A stretch of 64,000 bases of DNA, taken from positions 57,561,501 to 57,625,500 of the forward strand of contig CM027378.1 in assembly GCA_015680905.1 (NCBI GenBank), read 5' to 3'. Made by a program: the position numbers and the translations under genes. This DNA comes from Coptis chinensis. Its lineage: Eukaryota > Streptophyta > Magnoliopsida > Ranunculales > Ranunculaceae. Positions 31,970-43,291 of this stretch are shown in pieces. How positions within the stretch are numbered: position 1 is the first letter of the stretch; each line of letters starts with the position of its first letter. The notes under the pieces are model-generated. The model saw only the letters and a program-made list of their open reading frames with translations, did no database searches and had not been told where the DNA came from.

Positions 31970-32812
31970 ATGAATGGAGGGGAAATATCATTTGTGCAGT
32001 TTGTCCTTGAACCTCTATAACCGAGTATTTGGAGAGCATAAGAGTGTGGAGGTGACTCTTGTAGAACTTGGTGTCACTCTTAGTAATGCAGCATATAGGT
32101 TGAATGTCCAACCTTTGGTAGGGTTGGCTTGCAGCTCTCTTTTTGGGTTTGCCACAGGTTTCACTGATATGCTGGTTTAACACATCCTTTCTACCAAGGA
32201 AGCTGCGCCTAAAAAGGTTGAGTGTATATACATAAGACCTCAGCAAGACTCTTCAGTTTTTAAGGAATGGATTGTGATCATTTTGGTCGTTGCATGGTTA
32301 ATATAACCAAACTCCATCCGAAGTCTGAGTGTAGCGATTTGAAGCTTTCGGTAGAGTTTATAGAGGTGAGATTCAGACTGGACCAACTGTGCATGTATTG
32401 GGTTAAGGTTATTCACATGAATACGAAGAAGACATGACTGTAAAATAAGTAACAAAGCCTGTTACCGCGTTCCTGTAGCCAAAGCTCCTGTTAGTTCATA
32501 GGTACTGATTGAAGGGGTTTAGGCTTCAATAATGAAAACTACTACACCTTGCAATGTGAAGTATGACAAAAAGGTTTACATATTGAGGCCTTTGCTTTTC
32601 AGTACTCTTCCGGTTGTCAAGATGACAACAAAGCCTTTGAACCCGACCAAGTTACTAAAAATGGTTAAGGCTCTCTAGAAGATCAGTAAAAGTTACCCTT
32701 TGGCGAAAACCAAGTTGGAGAGTCAGGGGACCACACTATTTTGGGTACTGGGGAATTATATTTGGATTGTATAATGAAGGACCTTAGGGATCCTTATTCT
32801 GAAGTGGAAGGT
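31970..32812 (+). pseudogene. CLO: U5 snRNP 116-kDa GTPase (SNU114/CLO) gene fragment
   Basis: The parent protein is the EF-2-like spliceosomal GTPase of the U5 snRNP, called CLO/GFA1 in Arabidopsis. Recognisable in order: SFVQFVLEPLY, GEHKSVEVTLVELGVTLSNA, LVGLACSSLFGFATGFTDML, STKEAAPKKVECIY, MVNITKLHPKSECS, YRVPVAKAP, GVASIMKTTTPCNVKYDK-like, [47 protein letters not shown] and SEVEG. The reading frame changes many times, and several stops are present (for example in place of Lys before HI.STKEAA). It covers about 280 of roughly 985 residues. The end at GAAG|GTGAGA looks like an exon-intron boundary. That argues for capture of genomic DNA rather than a processed copy. Confidence 0.85.
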
Positions 32813-33718
32813 GAGACTCAACTATATATCAGGGTGTGCTTGTGTTTTATAGACATGATTTTTGAACTTGGAGTTTGAGAACTATATGGTGTTTTTGTAC
32901 GTGGCTGATCAAGTGATATAGTTTGGAGAGTGATATCTAAGTAATGTTTGAATGTTTGTACAATCTTAAAGGTATTTCTCTTCAATCATCTTTTATCAAT
33001 TGGTAATTTAGATTACCTATTCTCATGCATGTTAACGAAGTTTTTGTCATCGTGTTTCTGGGCTCACAACCAAGTATCTATATTATGGCCGTTGGTAACT
33101 GACCATATATGGATGTCAGTTATGATAAAAGCTCTAGCTAAGAGTTGACACCCCATAAACCCAAACAACCCTTGCTTAATAGAAATGCATGTTGTAGCTT
33201 GGCATCCTTTGCTCTCTATTGTTCTTCAATTGTTTTGCAGATTATGTCAATGAAAGTTAAGAATCTATAGAATATGAACTATGTACTCTTACCATAACAT
33301 AATGATATGTTTATTACTTATTTTAGATTTTAAGTTATATATTGTTCTTACGTTTTATTTATTTTTGTTTACAACATGCAGTTTCAAATTTGATTATGAA
33401 TTGGATGAAAGGCGGAGTTGATTAACGACATTCTGTAAAAGGATTTGTTGATAATTTCGTGAATAGACCGAGGCATTTGTTTGGTAGTCACATTTAGAGG
33501 ATCTGAGTTTTTTGCCGATTATTTTGTGAATAGTCTGCATTAATTTTAGCCAGTTTTGTAATCTAATTTTCTTCATTGAGATTTGACAACGTTTAAATAG
33601 CGCACGCTCAATCCGTATCTAATAAATTTTGTCTGTGTTTTGTTATCACTTTGTTTTGTGTACGTTCATATATAAACGATCATATATATAATGTACTAGG
33701 TAACTTTTATTTGTTATC
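32813..33718. other. non-coding stretch, probable Helitron 3' interior
   Basis: AT-rich with no recognisable gene; it leads directly into the Helitron 3' hairpin. Confidence 0.4.
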
Positions 33719-33746
33719 CACGTGCGAGCACGTGCATTTTTGCTAG
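33719..33746 (+). mobile_element. Helitron 3' terminus
   Basis: A hairpin CACGTGC-GA-GCACGTG (33719-33734; 7-bp stem, 2-nt loop) is followed by CATTTTTG and CTAG (33743-33746), then T. A palindrome ending about 12 nt before CTRR, with T after it (insertion between A and T), is the standard Helitron 3' end. The 5' end (TC after A) was not identified, so the element's length is unknown. The upstream region with fumarase and SNU114 fragments is plausibly its cargo. No RepHel gene is visible, so it would be non-autonomous. Confidence 0.7.
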
Positions 33747-34075
33747 TGAGTGTAATATGTAGAGACTCCTATAAGATATGAGTGATGATATCTCAACCAT
33801 TAGAGTGGTGACTCTAGGTCAACATATTGGTGTAGAAATTGTGCGTAACTTCTTCACGAAATGTATAACCCTTTTGCACTTGTTCTTCTAATTGTTTAAA
33901 TTTCACACATGCAACTTACCAGTTAGTTGTAGCTTGGGGTTTGTGGTGAAGAGTCTCAATGGTGGCAATGTGTAGAACGACCATTGCTAGGGTAGACGAA
34001 TGGCCTCGGTAGGTATCTGTCATGAGGGGGAACAGTACATATCCATGGGTCTACCTACCGATACAAAATGGTATG
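33747..34075. other. non-coding stretch
   Basis: Sequence between the Helitron end and the LTR element. An imperfect inverted pair CCTCGGTAGG...CCTACCGATA (about 34002 and 34054) is present. No gene seen. GTATG at 34071-34075 is the target duplication of the next element. Confidence 0.4.
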
Positions 34076-34570
34076 TGTCAGGGACATATATTGTCATAAA
34101 TATATTTGCAATACGTGTCATTGCCATCAATCATATCTTGAGACTAACTTATTGGATCATTTCAATTGGTCATCTCAAGAGTCATGAGTTACCAAAAGGT
34201 TACAAAATGAACATGAATACATGCATAGCTATCAAAGCAATACTAAATATCATCAATGAATGGAGCACCAAAAATGGATCTCATTCAATTGATATGAATG
34301 GAGCACCAAAGGGGGGAAGGAATGCTATATATTTCCTCTCCACTCTCTAACAAAAGGGAGGAGAATTCTATGCTTCTTCTCCACTCTCCGTCTTCTCATT
34401 TCACCATCGATCATTCGATCATCAAATTCTAATACGAACTACAAACTGACTCGATTCTAGTTCGTCAGCGAATTGGATTCGTAGGCAGTTCGATCATTCG
34501 AACTCAGTCACAACATCATTCTCCCTAAATTTCCTACACATGTAAGGTATGCCCAATTATTACCTTTACA
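34076..34570 (+). mobile_element. 5' LTR of LARD-like element
   Basis: 495 bp, TGTCAGGGACATATATTG to ATTATTACCTTTACA. A TATA-like GCTATATATTTCC lies near 34323. Nearly collinear with 37067-37561. Confidence 0.92.
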
Positions 34571-34590
34571 TTGGCGCCATCTGTGGGGAA
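34571..34590 (+). other. primer binding site region
   Basis: TTGGCGCCATCTGTGGGGAA directly follows the 5' LTR. This type of site is widespread in plant Ty3/gypsy elements. I leave the primer tRNA unassigned. Confidence 0.8.
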
Positions 34591-35867
34591 TTATTTCTTG
34601 GAAATTCAGTCTACTTCGAGAATAATTCTCTACATAAACTTTTATTTCCAAGCCCATGAAACGTTGGTGAAAAGTCATGGATGCTGTTGATGAATATCAA
34701 AATTTCCAACTTAATGACTACGATGCTGCCGATCAACATTGGATTTTTCTACAGCCAGACTCAATCTTCATAAATATGATGATAAGTTTCTCTAACTATC
34801 TTTTATTCAAAACTTCACATGTGAATTAAAGGCTAAAACACGCATTTCAATTATTAGACTCATGCTATCTTGTATAAGATGATTTTTTCATTGTCTTGTT
34901 GAATCACATGAGCATACACGAACTAGCAAGAGTACATATGGGCATATGGCCTGATTACGTTATTACTACCATCACATCATTGATGAATATGTATTCTAGA
35001 TGTACCATTAGTCTACAAGACACCCCAGTTTCAGTTCGATATAGCAGGTCGGTATATATCTCCAAGTTAACAGGTCGCTTTGTGAAACTCCTGGCTGAGC
35101 CTCTCGTCAGAGTTTCCTATCAATTGTTTAGTATTTAGGTAGGAGCACAACATTCAATGGATGACAATAAGCTTAATCGGTTTAGGATGACACCGGTCTA
35201 TGTGGTTTAGCATGTAAAAACAAGTTCTTTAATATTGCCAAAGCCAGACCTCAATCAGCATGGACCCTTGAGCATCACTTATGTTTTATCTAATTCATAT
35301 CTGATGTTCAGAACTTGCCTTTCAATTTCTTTTATATATGCACTTAGTTCGAGACTATTAGTGGACAACAAGTGAAAGCAAATGCAAAAAATGCAGCAAT
35401 CATTCAATTCATTTCGAACTACTCAGTTCTAGACTATTTGTTCACTTCTCAATTTACAATGCATTGTACCTAGTTGCATTTACTGCCTAGTGTGTTGGTC
35501 AAGTCGTTACTTCTCAACACTGGAATCTAAAATTTTAAGCTGGTCAAGGGTTGCTCGAACTTTAAATTGGAGGCCGACAAGAGTGCTTGGATCGACCTCG
35601 CCAGCTCCGAGATGGCGTTGGTCAGAATCTGACAAGGGCTACCACCCATCCGAGTTTGAGTCTCTTTTGAGCTTGAAGTTTTTTCGAAAATGTTTGCGTG
35701 CAACACCTTTACCACATGAAGTTTCAATATAACAAATCTGTTTTTCAGCTCGCTCCTTGTCAGGTCGTCTTACAACAAGAACTAGGGGCTAGCTACACGC
35801 TAAACTGGGGCTCACAACAGCCAAACACACAATTCGATCTAGTGAATGCCAATCAAGCTCCAATGCG

Positions 35868-36180
35868 CACTGGGGGCTAGCCATAACCATCTTCGGACTA
35901 GGGCTCATTATTGCCATCTAAACACGTTCAATTATGTTATTATGTTCCATGCATCTCCAAAACTACTACTGTTAGTTTGTACTAACTCTTTGGTGCTAGC
36001 TCACATTTTTTACAGGTCAATAAAGCTCCAAACTAGGGGCTAGCCACAACCATCTCCGGACTGGGGCATATTAAACATGTTTAGTTCTATTCATATGCTC
36101 CATGTATCTCCAGGATTACTAATTCTTTGGTGCTAGCTCATATTTTTTACAGGTCAATCAGGCTCTAAAATTGGGGCTAA
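35868..36180. repeat. about 160-bp tandem repeat in LARD-like element
   Basis: GGGGCTAGCCAYAACCATCT occurs at about 35873 and 36035. Downstream, GGTGCTAGCTCAYATTTTTT and ACAGGTCAATMARGCTC recur, with the second copy shortened. Two copies. Confidence 0.75.
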
Positions 36181-36229
36181 CTACAGTCATGCCAATTCAA
36201 GGCTAGCTATCAACTACGATCTCCAAATC

Positions 36230-36660
36230 AAAATGCTCACTAGAGCAACATGCCCACTCGAACTCAAATGCTCCCTAGAGCTAAAACGTTCTATACAATA
36301 AAATGCTCACTTGAGCTTAGGGCTACATAGCTCAAACACTTCTAACTAGTTGGAGACATACACTTCTAGGATCAACTCAGTGCAGAATGCTCTATAAGAG
36401 CAACACACTTTCATAAGCTAAAACATTCACTCGAGCTCAGGGCTACATATCTCAAACACTTCTCACTAGTTGGAGACGTACACTTCTAGGATCAACTAAG
36501 TGCAGAACGCTCTCTAAGAGCAACACGCTTTCATAAGCTAAAATGCTCACTCAAGCTTGAATGCTACATATCGCTAACATTTCTCACTAATTAGGAACCT
36601 ATACGTCAAGGGCTAGCCCAGTACAGAGCGCTCAATAAAGCAATACGCTCACGCGAGCAT
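36230..36660. repeat. about 120-bp tandem repeat in LARD-like element
   Basis: Three units with GGGCTACATAKCTCAAACAC, ACTAGTTGGAGAC and AGAGCAACACRCTTTCATAA, spaced about 119-120 bp apart (about 36322, 36441, 36560). Confidence 0.8.
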
Positions 36661-36980
36661 AACACTTACTTAAGCACTAAGGGTCCCTCGACCTACGCTC
36701 ACTTGAGTAGAACGCTTCCATAAGCACTAAAAGGTCCCTTGACCTACGCTCACGGGAGCAGAATGCTTACTTAAGCACTAAGGGTCTCTCGACCTACACT
36801 TACTCGAGCAGAACGCTTCCATAAGCGCTAAAAGGTCCCTTGACCTACTGGAGTATAACACTTATATATAAGCGCTAAATGGTCCCTGGACCTACGCTCA
36901 CTCGAGCATAATTCTTACTTAAGCACTAAGGGTCCTAGACCTACGTTTACTAGAGCAGAACGCTCACACGAGCTCCAACA
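36660..36980. repeat. about 49-bp tandem repeat in LARD-like element
   Basis: About six units of the form ARGGTCCCTYGACCTACGCT-CACT-GAGCAGAACGCT, at about 36682, 36732, 36781, 36833, 36882 and 36932. The palindromic core GGTC...GACC is kept in most units. Confidence 0.85.
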
Positions 36981-37066
36981 CGCTCATTGTTCCACTTGGA
37001 CACGTGTAAAATTATTTCTCTCGTCAGATTGTTCTTACAAAAGCACGACCTAACGAGAAGGGGCTG

Positions 37067-37561
37067 TGTGAGGGACATATATTGTCATCAATATATTTGC
37101 AACACGTGTCATTGCCATCAATCATATCTTGAGACTAACTTATTAGATCATTTCAATTGGTCATCTCAAGAGTCATGAGTTACCAAATGGTTACAAAATG
37201 AACATGAATACATGCATAGCTATCAATGCAATACTAAATATCATCAATGAATGGAGCACCAAAAGTGGATCTCATTCAATTGATATGAATGGAGTACCAA
37301 AGGAGGGAGGGAATGTTATATATTTCCTCTCCACTCTCTAACAAAAGGGAGGAGAATTCTATGCTTTTTCTCCACTCTCCATCTTCTCATTTCACCATCG
37401 ATAATTCGATCATCAAATTCTAATACGAACTACAAACTGACTTGATTCTAGTTCATCAACGAACTGGATACGTAGGCAGTTCGATCATTCAAACTCAGTC
37501 ACAACATCATTCTCCCTAAATTTCCTACACATGTAAGGTATGCCCAATTATTACATTTACA
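37067..37561 (+). mobile_element. 3' LTR of LARD-like element
   Basis: 495 bp, starts TGTGAGGGACATATATTG after the purine-rich tract and ends TTACATTTACA, then the GTATG duplication. Confidence 0.92.
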
Positions 37562-37566
37562 GTATG

Positions 37567-38180
37567 TATACAAAATCAAAGAGCTTCTTATATCGTCAGT
37601 AATTATTTTATTTTCCTTTGAAGCCTTCACTCTCTATATATACAAAATCAGAAATGAGTTTCAATTATAGAGACTATTCATGTGTTTGACTAGATCATTC
37701 ATTCATGTTTTGGATGCTACACGTACATATCCCTTCTATGAAGAAGAAAATAAAAGTGGGGACGAAAGTTGTGTTGGCCGCAAGTGATGAGGACAATTTA
37801 AAAACAAAGAACTCGTCAATGGTACTATGGTAACCTGATACAGTTTCTCCAAACCGTTAATTATGACATCTTCATCGATGAAATCTGTAATTTACCTGCA
37901 GGCTCACTAGTGCCACACACAGCCAGCTTAGTTAATGCAATGACGGGTTTAGGTCACCAAACTTAGCTACAATTCTTAGCACTTTGATTTGCTGAATTAA
38001 AAAAAGGGTCAACTAACGAGATCGGATACTCCAATGTTCGCAAAGTATGTGTTCACGTTGAAACCTATGCGTGCTTATTTATGTTTCAACTTGCCAACCA
38101 AAAGCCAAAAAACTCCGAATGCATATGTCAGTGCATTCCTTTTCGTGGACTTGTACATAGCAGACTAAGAAATCAGTAAG
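37567..38180 (+). promoter_or_regulatory. putative upstream region of the membrane-protein gene
   Basis: AT-rich DNA with a TATA-like CTATATATAC near 37635 and no coding content. Probably the former promoter and 5' untranslated region of the gene starting at 38181. No specific control site can be supported. Confidence 0.35.
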
Positions 38181-40610
38181 ATGGCAAACGGCTGCACAAA
38201 CGGAAAGCTAAATGATGCCAAGTATTCGTCTCCTGTTCCTCTGGTGGGCTTGTACATAGCAGCAAGCTCTTTATTATGTTTGTTATCATGCTCCTTGATA
38301 TTAGAACTGCATTTCGTCAAAGGAAGAGATGGATTCCATGTCGACTATTCTCACTTAATTAACTCGGTTACTTTAACCCTGCTTTCCATATGTGTAAAAC
38401 TTCCAGTCGATCTCACCGCACCAATGCCTAGTTCACAAGATCAACTTTCGAAGCTTAGTGCAACTACTTTGGTTTGCATTTCAATGGGGTTCTTCAATCC
38501 TTCTTTAGGCGACAACAATCCCTTTGAAAGTTCGACAAATATGGTTGCCTTAAGCATTTTGGTAATCACCATTATTGTCAATATTTGCATACAAATATCC
38601 ATTGGTGTAATATACATTTTCATTAAAGAGCATATCATAATCATGTGTTGTATGTTGGTATCACTCCTGGGGTTGTGGTATTCTGCTGCATTTGTTAACA
38701 GCCAGAAAGGGTCCTCTCTTCCTTACAGTAAAAAACTCATTACCAAGGGGAAAGGAAGTATGTTACAAAGATTGAAGTTGAGTTATATATATGGTTTTTG
38801 CTCAAACCCTCAGCTGAAAATCAGTAGGGACAGATTTAATTTTACTGTTGCTGCATTGTGTTCAGTTTGTTTTGTTGTTCTAACCCAAGCAACAATTAGA
38901 TCTTTGATTTTGAAGCAGATCCAGTTTTGTGACGGGGTTTCTGACAATGAATGGTCAATGTGGCTAATAGTCGTTGCCCAAATTCTCACCATCACCGTAG
39001 GATGCTTTGCCACCAGCTTTAGGTGGGTGACATTATCTAGCCACGAGCTAGATGCGGCAAACCCTTACTTGGCCGATGCACCAACAAATACTTTGATGGG
39101 AAATAATCCAATCTTGAGAGCTCGCTCATCATGGGATATGTGTGGGCCGGGCTTACCTTGTGGTCTTAATTATGTTCATAATAATTATACCATGCTTTGT
39201 GGTTGTTACTCTAAGAGTGTGTTTGGCAACTGAGACTGGAAACTAATTAAGAATAGAATGGAGTAGGAAACCATTGGAATGGAATCTATTAGAATAGAAT
39301 TTGATTCCAACTTACAAAATGTGTATTTGGCAAACGTTCAGAAATCATCGGAATTCAATTCCTACTTCAATTAATGCGTTTGGTTGCCGTATAGAATCCT
39401 CTAACAGACTCAATTTTTAGTTTATTTCCCCATTTTCGGATTAGAAATAAAAAACCGATTCCCATAGTCTAGGATTCCTTTGGATTAACAGGGGTCTGTC
39501 AAAGACTTAATAAAAGTAATTGGAGTCCGTTTAGAATCCATGTCTCCAAATAGGCCAAAAGTGAGTGGTCCACCAAGAATTCCAGTTAATTCCACTCCTC
39601 AAGTCCGATTCCTGGTAAACAAACGCACCATAACTGAGATATTTTCGAGTTTTGATTGCTCCCTACACAATTATGAAGAAGAGGACGCTGTACAGGAATT
39701 CAAACATCTAATTGGTGACGGCAAAAGGAAGTTAGATGGATGGATAGTATGGAAAGCTGTGGATGACATGAACAAATGGATGGAGGTAAGTAAAAGCGAA
39801 CCTGCAAAGTTTATGTTCCAGTTCCTTTCAAGAACAAAACCTTCACAACACTTGCATACCTTGGAACTCAGAGATGGAAGTTCATTTGACTATGAGGGTA
39901 TTAAAGTCTCTTCTTTTTCAATTGCAATCCTTGTTGGAATTGCAACCCTTTCCATACCAAATAGGCTTGCTCAATCTATAGAACGTACTTTCGGTGAAGC
40001 TTATGAACTCATTAAGTTTGTTTGCACTAGAATTTTCTCCGGTAATTCCCTATACCAAGTGCTTGCGAGAGCTATTTTGGAAGGTAAGGGTTTCCAAACT
40101 TGCCTTCCGAAAATTATCAAGAGATCTACATATCGTGATGAATACGAATTTGATTCCCTATCTGAATTGACTTGTGCCTATGTAATCATTAAACATTTGA
40201 AGAACAATTTGGGCCACGACATGATATGGAAAGAAGTAAGTTCAATCACTGACTGACTCAACCTCCAAGTATACAATACAATTGAGGATCTCTACAATCG
40301 TGTTGAGCAAATATTTGTTGATATGCTGCATTTGTTTTTTTCTCAATTACCAAATGCTATATTCAAAGAAGTGAACGAGAGTCAGGTCGAAGAATTTGAA
40401 GAAAGGGTATGAGTCGCCTTGAAATTGCTTTGTATGGTTGAACCATTGGAGGCTCAGTGCAAGTTCAATGGTCATTTCCTGCAGGATGAACAATATCGAG
40501 TTTGGTGATAACACCTCTAAACGACATACTTCAGGAGGAGACTGACCTTGGTGGCAACATTCTCCCCGCCCCTAATGAGGATGATGTATTAATCCAAGTT
40601 GTATGATTTT
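38181..40610 (+). pseudogene. plant multi-span membrane protein gene, degenerate
   Basis: Member of a large plant family of uncharacterised membrane proteins with an N-terminal multi-span region and a cytosolic helical region. The start MANGCTNGKLND...PVPLVGLYIAA is typical. Hydrophobic spans lie near residues 22-45, 55-78, 120-145, 150-172, 224-246 and 258-280, and PVDLTAPMPSSQDQLSKLS is the conserved loop. Near 39150 the frame appears shifted: LVVLIMFIIIIPCFVVVTL, a good membrane span, is in another frame. A MITE-like insert follows. The helical region resumes at about 39600 (ITEIFSSFDCSLHNYEEEDA; SSFSIAILVGIATLSIPNRL). A TGA at 40254 interrupts it, but recognisable sequence continues (LQVYNTIEDLYNRVEQIFVD) past a further stop near 40411. 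Single-exon style. Function unknown; now a pseudogene. Confidence 0.75.
39206..39580. mobile_element. MITE-like insertion in the membrane-protein gene
   Basis: Between GTTACTCTAA and GTGAGTGGTCC lies about 350 bp of non-coding sequence with GTGTGTTTGGCAACTGAG at one side and CTCCAAATAGGCC at the other. The interior is rich in GGAATGGAAT/GAATTCAATTCC inverted motifs. This resembles Tourist-type MITEs, but I could not find a clean target duplication, so the boundaries are approximate. Confidence 0.4.
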
Positions 40611-40714
40611 GTGTAACACTTTAGACTAATTACTAATCTGTCACTTTCAATGTCCTAATGGATTTTTGTTTTTGCTTTTGTTTTTTTTTTTAGGAAAAAA
40701 GAATAATTTAAAAG

Positions 40715-40976
40715 TGAGATAGATTTCTAATAACACTAAATTTCGAATCCGCCCTACATAATGAGATAACGAGACATCAACTCAAATTACAATTAATTTC
40801 ATTAACTTCTCTGTTATTACACTTGCTCTTTATATAGCAGAGACTTGTAAGTTGTTACAATAGAATTTGTTAGAGCCTAACTAAAAACCGTTAGAACTAA
40901 TAACTGAATTAGTTAGAAGTTAGTTATAACTGAATTAGTTACACGTGGACCTCTGATGAGGATTATCTCTGATACA
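40715..40976 (-). mobile_element. 3' LTR of copia remnant
   Basis: On the minus strand it starts TGTATCAGAGATAATCC directly after the polypurine tract and ends ...ATCTATCTCA (262 bp). It has a TATATAAAGAGCAAG promoter-like site about 130 bp in. A short LTR of this kind is usual for copia elements. The left boundary is judged from TG...CA only. Confidence 0.6.
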
Positions 40977-40989
40977 CCCCCTTAAGCTA

Positions 40990-41256
40990 ATGTTTGGTAA
41001 AACACATAGTTTGTGCTGAAGTAGAGAAAATCTGACTGAAGAAAGCCCTTTTGTAAAAATGTCAGCAGTTTGGTCATGTGTGAATGTAATGCAGTTGTAT
41101 AGCATTTGAAGTAATTAGTTCTCTGACATAGTGAAAATCTACCTCAATGTGATTTGTACATGCATGAAAGATTGTATTCTTGGACAATGAGATTGCATTT
41201 ACATTATCATATAAAAGAAGTGGTGGTTGCTTGAGAAAAACATGTAAATCCTTCAA
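40990..41256 (-). pseudogene. copia RNase H
   Basis: Motifs LLLYDNVNAISLSKN and HIEVDFHYVRELI are the usual copia RNase H C-terminal signatures. Broken. Confidence 0.8.
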
Positions 41257-41429
41257 ATGTATTGAGAGCCAATAGAATTCAGTAGATGTGTAGGCAAGAG
41301 ATCTATATTCTGCTTCTGTAGAAGATCTAGATATTGTTGGTTGCTTCTTAGAACTCCAACTGATAGGACTATTTCCAAAATAAATACAAAAGCCACTTGT
41401 AGATCTCCTTGTGTCTGGGCAACAAGCCC

Positions 41430-42457
41430 AGTCTTAGTCAGAATAAGCTGTTATCATTGAGAAGCCTTTTGTGAGTTTTAGGCCATGAGTAATAGTACCC
41501 ATTAGAAACCTCAGTATTCTTTTCACTGCCAACATGTGTGATGTTCTTGGGGCATGCATAGACTTGATTTACTATATAAGCTAAATTAGGTCTTGTCCAT
41601 AAAAGATATTGTAGGGCATCCACTATTGTTCTAAAGACTGTAGGATTAGGCACTATGTCACCAGAGAAGTTATTTAGCTTTTTTGTTGTGGAACATGGTG
41701 TAGAACATGGCTTTGCATTTTCCATAGAGGCTTTCTTAAGTACCTCCAAAGCATATATACTCTGACACATAAACATTTCATAACTTGTTCTATGTATTTG
41801 CGCGCATTCCTAGAAAGTAATGAATCTCCCCAAGATCCTTCATTGCAAAATCTTGACTTAAGAGTCCAAGCAGAGTGTGACAATATGCAGCAGAATTTCC
41901 TGTGAGTAATATATCATCCACATAAATCAAAATGAAGGTGATTGTATCATCTACCTTTCTCACAAATAAGGATGTGTATGCTGTTGCTGGTTCAAAACCA
42001 TATTCTAGTAAAGCTCCCATAAGTTTTTCATACCAAGCACGAGGTGTTTGTTTCAGACCATATAAGGATTTCTGCAGTTTTCATACATGTGTAGGCTTGT
42101 GAGGATCAGTAAATCCTTGGGGCTGAGTCATGTAACAGTTTCTTTTAGATCACCATGCAAGAATTCATTTGAAACATAAAGTTGTTTCACAGACCAGTTG
42201 TAATGCACTGCAAGAGTTAGAATGAGCCTTATGGTGGTTGATTTTACAACAGGACTGAAAGTTTCATTGAAGTCAAGGCCAACTTGCTGAAGATATCCTT
42301 TAGCTACTAGTCGAGCCTTGTGCTTATCTATTGAACCACTTTCTTTCTCTTTCAATCTAAACACCCATTTATTATCCACAAGATTCATAGAAGGATCAGA
42401 AGGTACTAGTATCCATGTCTTTGATGCCATTGCTGATCTCCAATTGGAATCCTTCAT
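41430..42457 (-). pseudogene. copia reverse transcriptase
   Basis: Minus-strand copia RT with KWVFRLKEKESGSIDKHKAR, LVAKGYLQQVGLDFNETFSP, the catalytic ILIYVDDILLTG box (YVDD) and LSQDFAMKDLGEIHYFLGM. Later parts include VYACPKNITHVG. Broken over more than one frame. Confidence 0.9.
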
Positions 42458-42579
42458 GGCTTGAGTGTGACATGTTAGAACTTGAATGTGAGCATTGGCT
42501 TCTGATATGAGAGCAGTAATAGAATGCTTGGTGGCTGAATAAACTTTCTTTTTAAAGATTCCTTATTTTGCTTTAGTAG

Positions 42580-43291
42580 TCATGGACTTGGTGGTTGAAG
42601 TTTTATGAGAGTTCCAACAGTAGGTTGAACATGTACATGAACATGAGAAGAAGAGACATTTGTGTCAACTGCAGTCGTGAAAGTAATTGGAGAGCTAGTT
42701 GAAACATTTGCAATTTTAGTTTGAGAGTCTGAAGTGATGGGAAGGTCATTGGCAGAAAGTTCAGAATTGTGAAAAATATTTAATTGACTTGAGTTTGGAG
42801 TAACTGCTGATGTAATGAAAGTATTGTTTATGTCAGATGAGTATAAGGATGGAACAAGAAGTTTTGTAGTTGATGGAATTGAAGGAATAGAGGTTGGAGT
42901 ATTATTTTTGAATGGAAAAGAATGCTCATTGAATAAAACTTGCCTAGACACATAAATTCTATTTGTAATAGGATCCAAACACAGGTAACCTTTGTGATCA
43001 GGACTGTAACCAATGAAGATGCATTCTTTGCAATTGGCATGAAGTTTATTTGTGTTGTAAGGTTTCAACCAAGGAAAACATAAGCAATCATATACTTTAA
43101 AAAATGAATAATTTGGAGATTGTCGAAAGAGAATATGAAGTGGAGACTTGTAGTTTAGAAACTTTGTAGGTGTTCTGTTTATTAGTTAAACACAGGTTTG
43201 AAAGATGTTAACCCAAAACCGAGGAGGTACATTGCTTTGGGCAATAAGTGTCCTAGCCATTTCTGTAATATGCCTATTGATAACTAAGTTT
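42580..43291 (-). pseudogene. copia integrase, C-terminal half
   Basis: Contains NRHITEMARTLIAQ, INRTPTKFLNYKSPLHILF, KECIFIGYSPDHKGYLCLD and YVSRQVLFNEHSFPF, the standard C-terminal landmarks of copia integrase, followed by a Ser/Thr-rich linker toward RT. Confidence 0.85.

Larger units (their letters stand above)
34076..37561 (+). mobile_element. non-coding LTR element (LARD-like, Ty3/gypsy-type ends)
   Basis: Two 495-bp LTRs (34076-34570, 37067-37561) start TGTSAGGGACATATATTG and end TTTACA, with GTATG at both outer flanks (34071-34075, 37562-37566). The primer-site region TTGGCGCCATCTGTGGGG follows the 5' LTR, and a purine-rich GAGAAGGGGC precedes the 3' LTR. The 2.5-kb interior has no gag or pol, only tandem repeats. 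I count about 21 differences between the LTRs (about 4%), suggesting roughly 1.5-3 million years at commonly used plant rates. It looks whole as a non-autonomous element. Confidence 0.9.
40715..43291 (-). mobile_element. Ty1/copia remnant (integrase C-part, RT, RNase H, 3' LTR)
   Basis: Minus-strand copia element. Order from right to left: integrase part (43291-42580), RT (42457-41430), RNase H (41256-40990), purine-rich AGCTTAAGGGGG, 3' LTR (40976-40715). Gag, protease, the N-terminal part of integrase and the 5' LTR are absent; the right edge stops at an Athila-type LTR. Broken, with several breaks. Confidence 0.85.
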
